Shown here in pieces: positions 10,701 through 20,346 of a stretch of DNA of 64,000 nt. The position numbers and the translations under genes are program-made. Source of the stretch: Halichondria panicea (taxonomy: Eukaryota; Porifera; Demospongiae; Suberitida; Halichondriidae); contig NC_087386.1 of the NCBI RefSeq assembly GCF_963675165.1, positions 4,594,169 to 4,658,168 on the forward strand, written 5' to 3'. The stretch's first letter is position 1; the number at the start of each line of letters is the position of its first letter. The notes under the pieces were generated by a model. The model was not told where the DNA came from, did no database searches, and worked only from the letters and a program-made list of their open reading frames with translations.

Positions 10701-13700
10701 TACAATGTTCACAAACATGTGCATGAATACACCACACACACTCTGTTACTCTCACTCACCAAGAATGTGCTTGTAGAAGGACCGGGTGAAGTAGACATTG
10801 AGCAGTTGCTTGTGATAGAGAGCTAGTCCCATCAACCGACCAGCAAACCGAAAGTAGCTCAGGTGGTCCGGGTTGACATCAGATAGACTGTTAGGCTGGA
10901 AAGTGGCACCTAAAAATATGAGAAATGGAACTGAGAGTATTGAGATAGTCTTTATTTTATTACAAAGTACATGAGAAGCTCAATTTAGTGAATACAGCGT
11001 ATGTACATCCTTTCATTTGTTTTGTCACTCTACAGCCTAGTACATTTTGCATCAGTAGATTCCCCCACCCACCATCAGCCGACTGAGTGAACAGAGCGTA
11101 GTCAGGATTCAATACTTCCTGTGAGAGGTTGTCAAACCATTCCCTCATGACCCCTGACCCCATACCCGCCTCCCCCACAAACTGGATGTACAGCTCCTTC
11201 TTTAGAGAATGGATTGGAGCGTCACTTATCCTCTGGCAAGACGTGTTGAATATGTTGTCTGCAGGGATCAACATACTTGTAAAGTATTAACTAATTATAG
11301 TCATGTAAAAGAAGTCACTTTATTCCAGGCTGCTACAGAATGTGCGTACTTGCTACTTTTGGAACTGCTTTACGTACATTTACCAAATAATTAAGATTGC
11401 TTTAATATTTGATCTTATTAAACGCATTCTAGAATTTCACAAATGCTGCATGCACAGAATACTGGAATTAACCCTTAACACAGAAAGTACCAACATGCTT
11501 ATTAAGCCCCACCTCTCTCCACTTCAATGAGGTTGTTCTCGGGATTCATGTTAATCTCTGTGGAGGGTGGCTTTTCCTTATGAAGATTCTCGTAAAACCA
11601 GTTTTTCCGGTCATCAAACGGCTGAGCATGAATAATGTGCACAAATCGTTGCATGAGCTCCATCTCCTCCAACAGAAAGTGGAAATGGGCGAATATCAGC
11701 TGGGGGTTCCTGGAGGTGGGGGGGGGGAGGCGGGAAGGAGGTGACAGCAATAAAAATTTAAGTTTTAGAGTAGAGAGCTTCTAATGCTTACAGTACACCC
11801 AATATGTTACGTTTTGCATACTTAACTTAGGGACATACTATCATGTCAGGTTATACAAAGTACATAAATGAGCTCACCTTGCAAGGAGCACTTTCAGTAC
11901 GTTCTCGTATTTGTTGATAAACTCCAGGAAACGTGGCAACAAACCATCACTGTGGGAGACAGTGTAACACTTACAGGACAATGAAACAGCTGCTACTGTA
12001 ATATGACCTAACCAAAATTAATGAACTTGGACCTACATGTATATGCATGACATTAATTGTATATGTACGTGCATTCGACAACCTCAAGATAATTACAAAT
12101 TCTGTAGCTGCATGCTAACTAGAACCTCTTTTACATGCACGCTATATGCATGGATGGCTAAGACTTGTGATTTAATTATCTCTGAAGTTTCACGGAGTCT
12201 ATCTGTTAATAATTAGTTGGACCTTAAATGCATACAATTATTTCGAAAAGTTCTACACACATTACCACACACCAGCTTTTAGTACCATGTACATCGTCTG
12301 TATGTATACCTCTTGGTAGATCTCTGTAGGGTCTTGCAGGTGAGTGCGAAGGCATGGGTGACCGCACACAGCCTGTCAGCGTACACCTCCACCAGGTTCT
12401 GTTCCCCCGCCTCGTGCTTGGACCGCACCTCCTCTTCTGGAAGCTCAGAGCCGAGGGGACCAACGGGAGGTTCCACAGGGGACACTATAGGGGGTGGGGG
12501 CATCTGTACATTAATTACTTACTGGGCTATGCAGCTAGTCAATCCTCAATAAAACAGCTAAGCCACAAACAATGAAAATTGGACACCAAAAATGCCACAC
12601 AGTTATGTATAAGGCTCCACCAAGCGTAGCACTCACACAGGTGGTTGGAGTTGGTTGAGGCACTCCTGTTGAAAATGGGTAACTGAGAAAGCGAGCTACT
12701 GGGACTCATGGAGGAGAGCAGTCGCGCAGTCACTCTGTCGACATGCCAGCTTCGTCTCTTTAAGTTTTTGTCCCGGTCAGTAAGAGAAGAACTGGTAGTC
12801 TGGTCAATGCTACTGCTAGCTTGTAGGAAAGCTGTTCTGCGATGGCTCGGGGCACTGTTGACGATGGCAGCTGCTAGGACGCTACTTGTTTGGGAGATGA
12901 GGGGTAGTTTACTGGGCGTGCTTGGACGATCTTTGGAGACTACAGACGTACTATCAGGTGAGGACGTACCTTCTGAAATAGTCGAAAGATCAATTTCATC
13001 AGTTTCGATTACATCCGCAGAATCGGTTCCAAAATCCACAGATTCTAACACAGTTTTCTTCTCGATGACTGGACTCCCAACTTGCGTCAACACTTCAGTA
13101 GTTGATTCCCTTTGAACAACTCTATCTAGCTCCACTCGTAGGAGGTCGAACCAGGACTGAAGAGACGACCACACCATCTCCAGCTGTTCAAAAGGATCCA
13201 TGAGGTAGAGGTAGCTGCCAGTAATGCTGCGTGTGTCTGGAGATGCACTAGAGGTGGCAATGGTATTGGAACGGGCCTCCCTCGGTGTATTGGAATTGGA
13301 ATTTCCACCTCCAGAATGAGACCGCTTGTGAGAGGATCTGCACAGTTACAAAATGCATGTACATGCACGCTCACAGTAAACAAAGCAATAAACTATAAAT
13401 TGACTATTACAAACATGTAAAACAATCGATAAAAATTTCACATAATTAGTAAATAACATGACTTATGGATCATTGTGATAAATGTGTCATACGTGTGCAC
13501 CAGAGATCCAACATGCATGCACAAATCACTACAAGTTCAGTGCATTGTGGCCTGGATGTTATCACGTGACCGCAATGACATCAATGCACTGAATTTGTAG
13601 TGATTCGTGCACGCATATTGGACCTCCTCTGCACGTACACTGTACACTGTATGTAATTGACCCACAATCCACATAGAAGGAACGTACATGTATGTATTTG

Positions 13701-16700
13701 AAAGGGGGCGGCTTACATTCGGGTGAGCAAGGTTCTACATTATTTGCTCACTTTCGTCCAATCTTTGGCCTATCGCTGGGCCTCAGAGGAGGGTTGTCCA
13801 AAAGAGATCCAAAGCTACCTGCCCTCCTCACAGTGGCAGCTGTTGGCCCGTCCCCATGGATACCGGGACTGTTCGGCATGGAACCAGTGATGATGGAATC
13901 TGAAGGCATTGTTTTGTAGGCTGCTACAAAGTGCTTGTGGAGAGTGCAGAGCATTCGAATGGCACGCAAGAACTGAGGCATCAGATCCTGATAGCTACTA
14001 CTGATGCTGCACGTGTGTGTGTGTAGTGGGTGGGGGGTGATGATATGGTTAATGTGGTGGGGGTGTATGTGTGTGTGTGAAGGTAGGTGTATATTAATAC
14101 TGCATTATTATGCATGTGCAAGTGCGTGTGTTTGTGTGTGTGTGTGTGTGTGCGTGTGTGTGTGGATGTGTGTGTGTGTGGGAGGGTGATGGGTGATATC
14201 AATGATGTGGCAGTAAATGTGTTGGTGGGATAAAAAGGGTAAAAAGAGGTGTACATATGTATATGAGCAAAAGCTTGAACTGGCACATTGGCTGCTAGCC
14301 TCGATCCCAGGCTGCTCTTCCTCGAAGAGAGGGCCTGGTATCGACTGTTTGCGCATGCGCCACATAATCCCCAGAAACTGGGGACTCCGGATATTATCGT
14401 ATAATGCTCAGTAAAACAATGACGTCACAACAAACGGAAGTGGATTAAAGAAAGTGGATAGAAATGCGATTGTGAAGGTTTCTAGCCTGTGTGATAGCAT
14501 TCTAATAGCTACCCCTAGCCTGCCATGTTAACAAAGAACTCACAGCCTGCAACCAACAGTGTGGATGACAATCGTCTGAACGGAGGGAAGGCTGACAATA
14601 GCCTGTATGGACAGGCCACGCCCATCTGACACTAACCTTGGTGAAAGTCGACTCTATCAGAAAGAAATTGCTGCTGTAACCAATACAGCTCTGTCTCTAG
14701 CTAGCTAGCTATATAGCTCTGTGTCTGACTTTTAATATGAACTTCGTCTATATAGTAATTATGTTATTCAGGATATAATTCGGGTAAAAATTCAGTTTAA
14801 TGGAAAACATTACGGGAATATTATCCAATAATTTTGCGCATGCGCAAGCAGTCAGTAGCAAGCCTAATAATTAGGCCTTGTGAAGGAGGCTAATTGGCTG
14901 CATGGCTTACCTAGCTAGATCTACACGCGGCCTTTATTCGAGGTAAAGGGTCACCAAGGTAGAAAGCTAGAATTATGATTGGGAGTGTCACTTCTTTGAG
15001 GAGCAATAATTATTGATAAGACTCAAGGCTTCTTTGCTGACTGACTTTGGTCTGATTTTAGCATAACCGTTCCAGCATTCCTCTAGTCTACTTTCACTTT
15101 TATTGCTTGTTACTTTGCTGCTTGGCCAGATTCCATGCTCATACAGGCTACTGCATAATTTATATTGTAAACATCTTCTGGTTTCTATAAATCATGTCAA
15201 CAGCCGAGGGTTAGCACTTCAGTGCTCTAGTTCTACATTTTGAAATATAGCCAACTTGAAGGTTTGTAGGAGTATTGACTTAGCAAGAATGCTCTCGTCA
15301 GTGACTGTATAGGGTGTCATACAGGATTTTGAAGTAGAGGGGGAAATAAAGGCACGCTTTGAAAGGGGGAGGGGTCTAAAAGTCACCAGAAAATGTTGCT
15401 AAAAAACGTCAACTGTTATTTCAATACCCTAGCTGTTAGTATGTAAAATCATTGGCTATAGAAACTCCAGGGACATACCTTGAAAATTGTTGTTAGTTAA
15501 ACGGTCTTAGGGTGAATTCTGGTGGGTTTTTGGGTTGCTTTGCATAATTTATGCAACTAGTGCCTGAATGTAAATTTTAGGGGGGGGGGGGGATTCGAGC
15601 CAGACGGGGTATCTCCCCTTCCCCTCCTGTATGATGACACCCTGGTACAGTATTAATAGCTTATGACATGTTTGTAATGTTCTCATACTGTGCAATACCT
15701 GAGCAGCTCCATGCCGGCTGTGGCTGTGTCACTGGCCAGCTTGTTGAGGACAGCTGCCAGGAGATGGACACTGCTGTTGCTAAGATACTCTAGGAGACCT
15801 TGCATCTTGCTCTCTTCAATATGCTGACTAAACACCAGAGCCAGCAACTGTTTGGTGAGTGTATGTATAGGGGGGGGGGGGGGGGGGGGTTAGTGGAGGC
15901 TTGGTGTACGTGTAGTAACTACTACGTACTGTAACTTTCAAGAGTAAACCTTGCACTGAGAAATACATATGTACAATATACAATATTTGCATTCAAACGG
16001 CAGCACAGGATTGGTGCAAATTAAAGGCTCTTAATTGTTTGTTTACTGGTTACATCAGTATTATCGATTTTGGATGCATTATAAGTCAATCACCTTGTCC
16101 ACTTGCTCAGGATACTTGCTTAGGATGAGTTCCACGCACCCGTAGTAATTGCCCTGTGGTTGTGTGTGGGTGATTCACAGTACAGTGTAGAGTCAGCGAC
16201 GACAACAATAACATACATAGATACATGCATACAACAACAACAACTCTTTAGTGAGTGCAAATAGGTGTAACATACAATACAATTAGTTATAAGCTTAGTT
16301 GACAAACAAATTCATTTTGCTAAGTATATAATACACTGTTGTCAAGTGATGACTCTTACATAGTCACCCTTGTACCAATGTTTACAGTGATATACAGTCG
16401 TGCATCTATACAATCTTGTTACTTGTTCTCTATACAAACATGACGGATTGTACTATTTAAATGGGTGAGAGAGAGAGTGTGTGCATGTGTGTGTGTGTGT
16501 GTGTGTGTTGTTCACCTGAGCGCAGATCTCTAGGACTGAGAGTCCGTCGTTGTCAGTGGCCACTAGCGCTCCTCTGTCCAGTAACAACTGCACACACTTC
16601 ACTTGGCCGTGTCTGGGGTTACCATGGAAACAAAACGTTAATATATGGGCAACCCGTAAAATTTTAAGAATCTACAGTTAATGTACAGTCACATATAAGC

Positions 16701-19700
16701 ACCTTGTAAATCATAGTGTAAACATGACTGACTATAGCTGATTTGCACAGTGTACACATATTCAACACGTGCATTGACTCTACTGAGAACACGCATACTT
16801 CAAAATGCATAGAAGGCAGTTTTCAAATTACCGAAAGCAAATACATATACATTGATATATACACTTAGACACACCTATAAGTACTTCAGAGATAACCCGA
16901 GGTAGCACCCAAAACATAGGAACAAGTGGAAGTGACTGATGCTCGTGATCACTACAATACCGTGTGAGACCTACAGTGGTTTAAGGACTTACCTGCACGC
17001 AAAGTAGAGAGCATTCCCTCCATTCTTACTGCACCTGTTCACGTCAGCCTTGAACTCCAGCAGCTGGACCACACACTACAAGGCACACATACGTACACAC
17101 GCAGTCACATGCAGTACGTAGCTCAGATGCATTCGAGGGGGCAGGGTATGCACACACAGAGAAAATCATCAAAACGTCAATTTTGAGCTTTGAGGTACAA
17201 TTACATTTATAGGTATGCTCATGTATCAGAGAGTTATATTATATACATTGTAGTGCTCGAGGTATTGTTTGACGCAAAAGCAATTGCAATAGTAAATTAC
17301 TCGATACTGTACGTGCTGCTAAATTATTACGAAAACATACATAATGTCATATTGAGTGGCATACCTTGTAGTGGCCATTTTGACAGGCAACCAGCAGAGC
17401 TGTGTGTCCGTGGATGTCCTGTACAGTATAAAACGTCGGCATTGCATACATTACTTGTGTCAGAATTTAAAGCTAGTTCTCTACGGCTGGTTCCGTATAG
17501 CAGTAATGTTTATAGCCGTCAATCACCTATATACATAGGGCACATCAACAATGGCTGCACATGTAATAAACTAAACGAGGTGGCTTGCTAACACAGGTTG
17601 AAACACATGCTATAGGGAGACACTTTGGGACTGTATTATTATAATAGACTCAGAGGCCATGCAGGTGACTTCTAGTTACAAGGATGACCACAATAAACGG
17701 GCTTCTGTTAATGCGCACTAAAGATATCATGCATCACATGGTAATCCCACGTACCTCGACGTCCACATACTCTCCACTCTCTAACACACTGACCAGGAGC
17801 TCTGTACGTCCGTTGCACGCCATCCAGTGCAGCTGCATGTGTGTGTGTGTGTGTGTGTGTGTGGTAAATAATACAAAAGTACGTGTATGTGTGTACATGT
17901 ATGTGCATACCTACTGTACTCATTATACTTGTACTCACAGCTGTAAGTCCCTCGTTGTCATGGACTCTGATATCGGCTCCAGCCTCCACTAACTTCTGTA
18001 CACACTTTTTGTGCCTACAAAATTAGCAAACATGGACCAATACTCTTCACAGATTAACAAACTTACATGCATAATTAAGACAGTTATATGTATTACCAGC
18101 CCAAATCCTAAAACTGTTACGATAATCACATAAATTATGTTATACATGTGGTTTATGCTGTGACGCTTACCCATTCCTGGCTGCCAAGTGGAGGGGAGTG
18201 GACCCAATCTTGTCCTGTACGTTAACATGCGCTCCCTTCTTCAACAAGACACCCAAACAGTCAGCTGCTCCAGTGCTACATGTATAGAACATGATGACAT
18301 TCCGTATTAAGCATCAGTGTTTCTAACACATAATATAATATGTCAGAGGAATTTGAAGAAAAAATAATGGCAGTGGTGGGATTCGAACCCACGCCATCGA
18401 AATGACTGGTGCCTAAAACCAGCGCCTTAGACCACTCGGCCACACTACCACATGACAATGCCTGATTGAATAACTGATACCGTTTTACGAGTACAAGAAT
18501 CTCAGTAAAACTACATGTGTGGGTGGCACTCACTAGAAATGGAACATGAAACTTAAACAAAATATGGCAGTGATGAATTCGAACCAATTAACTCCAGTGC
18601 CTAAAACTAGCAGGAGGATACTCGGCCATACCGTGATAATTATAAGGATGCACAATTCTCAGACAACAATTTGTAAAACTTTAAGAAAATATGGCAGTGG
18701 TGGGATTCGAACCCACGCCATCGAAATGACTGGTGCCTAAAACCAGCGCCTTAGACCACTCGGCCACACTACCACATGACAATGACTGATAATAATTCCC
18801 AGGAGAATGATGCCACCCACACTCACTACCTTGCCTATATAGGCGAATGCTTGTTCGACTATCAATCCTTCATGAAAATACAACTCATGATTATATAAGG
18901 AAGCGTTGAATAACCACATGCATTTGCCGACAATGTATTTGTGGGTATGCGCATGCTTAAAATTGCCACAGGGCATACCACAGGGCAAAAGCATGAGTGT
19001 GTGGTAAATGAAAAGTGTTGAACTGTAGTAAACAGATAGAGTGGTTTTACTATTAAATGTTAGCTCTGAAGTTACTCACTTCGCTGCAGAGTGTACCAGT
19101 GTTCTCTTTGCTCTGCCGAACACGTAGTTGACGTCAAATGTTGAGTTGGGGGACAGAAGTTCGCTAACAGGTCTGCGTAATGGCAAGAGATATAAAAACA
19201 GCGTAGTCACGTATCAACAACTCAACTGAATCTAGACAGTAACACTATGGGTTCTGTTTTACAATACGACCCAATTTAAAAAGCAGTAATTGGTTCAGCT
19301 CATTATTCTGTCAAGATCGATCGATAAACACATACTGTCATAGTACATTGCATTTCAAATAATCCCTAGCAACTCACTTGACTTGATTCTGCATGACGTA
19401 TGGCAACAGTACATACACAGCATCTTCATTGTCTGTACATGTATTAGTGTAAGGTGAGTACAGGATATCATGATATGCAAGGTGAGGTTACAAGGTGGCT
19501 ACACTTTGATGTACCAAGTTAGGCCGTTGTACTGTACATGATCATAAAGTTGAAACAAGCTAGGGTACATGCAGTGGCGTAGGAAGTAATTTCTCAATGG
19601 AGGGGGCTCTAATTTTTAAATGGAAAAAAGTACGGCTATCTATATAGTGCAACTTGATAAGTCAGTTAATAGCCTAGAAATGTGGGGGGGGGGGCTCCAA

Positions 19701-20162
19701 TGCCACTGAGTCATGTATCAGATATACCTCCATGTTGAACAAGTGAAGTTGTATACACTAACTACTACATACTCTCCTGTCAACATTTAAAGTTAATACA
19801 ACCATTGGAATATGCAAAGTGGAATATACGAAGACGATTCTCAACACTAACCTAAACCCTGAAATGGTACTTCCGATTATTTAGACTACAGACCAAAATG
19901 AGCTACATGTTTAAGTTTGTGTAGCTATGTATGTACAAGAAGCACAATGAAGTGCTAAAGGTAAGGGTCCAAAAACCAATTAAATGATAATGCAATATAA
20001 AAGTGAGCCAAATAGCTATCTAGCTAGATCAAGATATAAACATCATTTACTGATTGTGTTTCTGTAGATCTTTAATATTTCTGCTAAGAACTTACCTGGG
20101 GGCAAGGAAGCAGATCTACCACGTTGCATGGCCCTCTTCATTCGCTGTAGAAAGTTATCCAT
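5749..20162 (-). CDS. HACE1: HACE1, ankyrin-repeat HECT E3 ubiquitin ligase
   Basis: Transfers ubiquitin via a HECT domain; in vertebrates HACE1 targets active Rac1. Coding exons, 5' to 3': 20096-20162, 19378-19432, 19080-19172, 18171-18275, 17939-18014, 17755-17832, 17365-17418, 16993-17075, 16516-16612, 16094-16153, 15699-15847, 13752-14006, 12637-13337, 12310-12484, 11878-11949, 11513-11709, 11073-11258, 10760-10909, 8950-9146, 8661-8792, 8355-8453, 8009-8079, 7734-7847, 5749-5851. All phases close: 3369 nt, 1122 residues. Ankyrin repeats occupy residues ~60-260 ([33 protein letters not shown]). The HECT domain occupies ~780-1122 ([66 protein letters not shown]). The catalytic Cys (~1089, ASTCFN) is split TG|T across the last intron. 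The protein exceeds human HACE1 (909 residues) mainly through the Ser/Thr-rich exon 13 (~391-624). Exon 14's acceptor (12484) was chosen by phase. Introns hold tRNA-Leu genes and several inverted-repeat elements. Confidence 0.93.
5938..6057. mobile_element. Fold-back element, copy 1
   Basis: Imperfect palindrome: agttaatgtacagtg ... gggtttatgaatttaaacc pairs with ggtttacattcataaaccc ... cactg..gtacattaact across a short GC-richer loop. A diverged second copy is at 28782-28896 with the same outer and inner arms. It lies in the last intron of HACE1, just upstream of the final exon. Confidence 0.7.
6141..6684. mobile_element. Inverted-repeat element in HACE1 last intron
   Basis: The left end reads atcatagata then agaagagaaagggattggca; the right end is its reverse complement (tgccaatccctttctcttct, atctatgat). 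A second inner pair is ccatccgtgtttcgcc and ggcgaaacacggatgg. No transposase frame inside. The core attggcaacgg resembles attggaaacgg at the ends of 34969-35413, suggesting a related family. Confidence 0.65.
6995..7585. mobile_element. Inverted-repeat element with CAGTGGCGTAGCC end
   Basis: The left end is cagtggcgtagccagatggg; the right end read inward is caggggcatagccaggattt, with agcacccccct near both ends. The 5-bp sequence ggtat flanks both sides (6990-6994, 7586-7590) and may be the target duplication. The terminus resembles hAT-type ends, but hAT elements make 8-bp duplications, so the superfamily is left open. Non-autonomous; sits in the last intron of HACE1. Confidence 0.6.
7649..7723. 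repeat. (AC)n microsatellite
   Basis: Two AC runs separated by ccatac, immediately downstream of the HACE1 exon 23 donor site (7732-7733). Read on the minus strand it is a TG-rich intron start. Confidence 0.9.
9219..9300 (-). tRNA. tRNA-Leu(UAA)
   Basis: 82-nt minus-strand cloverleaf: acceptor GGTAGTG pairs with CACTACC, discriminator A, A box TGGCCGAGTGG, B box GGTTCGAATCC. The anticodon loop TTTAAGC gives UAA. One mismatch in the anticodon stem (CTGGT with ACCAT) separates it from the UAG copies. Lies in HACE1 intron 18, same strand as the host gene. Confidence 0.8.
9738..9910. mobile_element. Possible TA-flanked element with CCG ends
   Basis: Left end ccgtgtataatttcgagggt and right end, read inward, ccatatagcggtatatttcc share ATATTTC.AGGGTATAAA after small offsets. 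TA flanks both sides. Similar in style to 26828-27035 and 43153-43548 but much more diverged. Confidence 0.4.
9985..10066 (-). tRNA. tRNA-Leu(UAG)
   Basis: 82-nt cloverleaf on the minus strand. The anticodon stem CTGGT/ACCAG encloses loop TTTAGGC, giving anticodon UAG. Intact A and B boxes. Lies in HACE1 intron 18. Confidence 0.9.
10568..10652 (-). pseudogene. tRNA-Leu(UAG) with T-arm insertion
   Basis: Same sequence as the neighbouring tRNA-Leu(UAG) copies except for three extra bases in the T arm (the plus strand reads attcttcgaac instead of attcgaac). This disrupts the B-box promoter and the T loop, so it is probably non-functional. HACE1 intron 18. Confidence 0.75.
13501..13631. mobile_element. 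Fold-back element in HACE1 intron 12
   Basis: Arms of about 50 bp: left cagagatccaacatgcatgc then acaaatcactacaagttcag; right read inward cagaggaggtccaatatgcg then tgcacgaatcactacaaatt. The loop is tggcctggatgttatcacgtg. The cagaggaggt end links it to 32838-32965 and 23917-24135. Confidence 0.7.
14020..14190. repeat. GT-rich simple repeats
   Basis: Low-complexity GT/GGT runs in HACE1 intron 11, just upstream of the exon 12 acceptor, providing its CA-rich acceptor context on the minus strand. Similar short GT runs lie at about 16482-16508 and 17838-17863. Confidence 0.7.
15311..15643. mobile_element. Inverted-repeat element, AGGGTGTCAT ends
   Basis: Left end agggtgtcatacaggatttt; right end read inward agggtgtcatcatacaggag, followed by a G-rich stretch on both sides. 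Includes a run of G around 15582-15594. Lies in HACE1 intron 11. No coding capacity. Confidence 0.6.
18368..18449 (-). tRNA. tRNA-Leu(UAG)
   Basis: 82-nt minus-strand cloverleaf with anticodon loop TTTAGGC and intact A and B boxes. In HACE1 intron 3. Its 5' flank (catgacaat.cctgattgaataactgatacc on the plus strand) is shared with the 9219 and 9985 copies, so the unit that was duplicated is larger than the tRNA. Confidence 0.9.
18565..18632 (-). pseudogene. tRNA-Leu relic
   Basis: Decayed copy between two intact tRNA-Leu genes: atggcagtg, aattcgaacca, gtgcctaaaac and ctcggccata survive, but several stem segments are deleted. Confidence 0.75.
18692..18773 (-). tRNA. tRNA-Leu(UAG)
   Basis: 82-nt minus-strand cloverleaf, anticodon UAG, identical in sequence to the 18368 copy. 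HACE1 intron 3. Confidence 0.9.
19572..19709. mobile_element. Small element with CAGTGGCGT end
   Basis: Starts cagtggcgtagg and ends with the inverse aatgccactg; an inner ggagggggctc is echoed by ggggggggctcc. May be a short relative or deletion derivative of the 6995-7585 element. HACE1 intron 1-2 region. Confidence 0.4.
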
Positions 20163-20346
20163 GGCAGATCAGTCCTACAGAGTGTATAAAAGACACTGTA
20201 AAGACACTTCTCTGTATGGTCTCTGATCTTAGCACCTGATTCGATTCAGATTGCTGATCTAGCAATTAATGTGGGGGAGGGGCTTGTAAGCTGCTAAAAA
20301 AGGTCATTGAATGTCTTTTTTTAGATATCTACCACTGAGATGCAAC
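20163..20346. promoter_or_regulatory. Divergent promoter region HACE1 / gelsolin-like
   Basis: Only 184 bp separate the HACE1 start codon (minus) from the gelsolin-like start codon (plus), so both 5' UTRs and core promoters must fit here or overlap. I see no clear TATA box in a fixed position. The bidirectional arrangement is inferred from the gene models. Confidence 0.55.

Noticed and set aside
12485-12503. Longer version of HACE1 exon 14 starting at MPPPP
   Set aside because: Its acceptor breaks the phase with exon 13; the acceptor at 12484 restores it.
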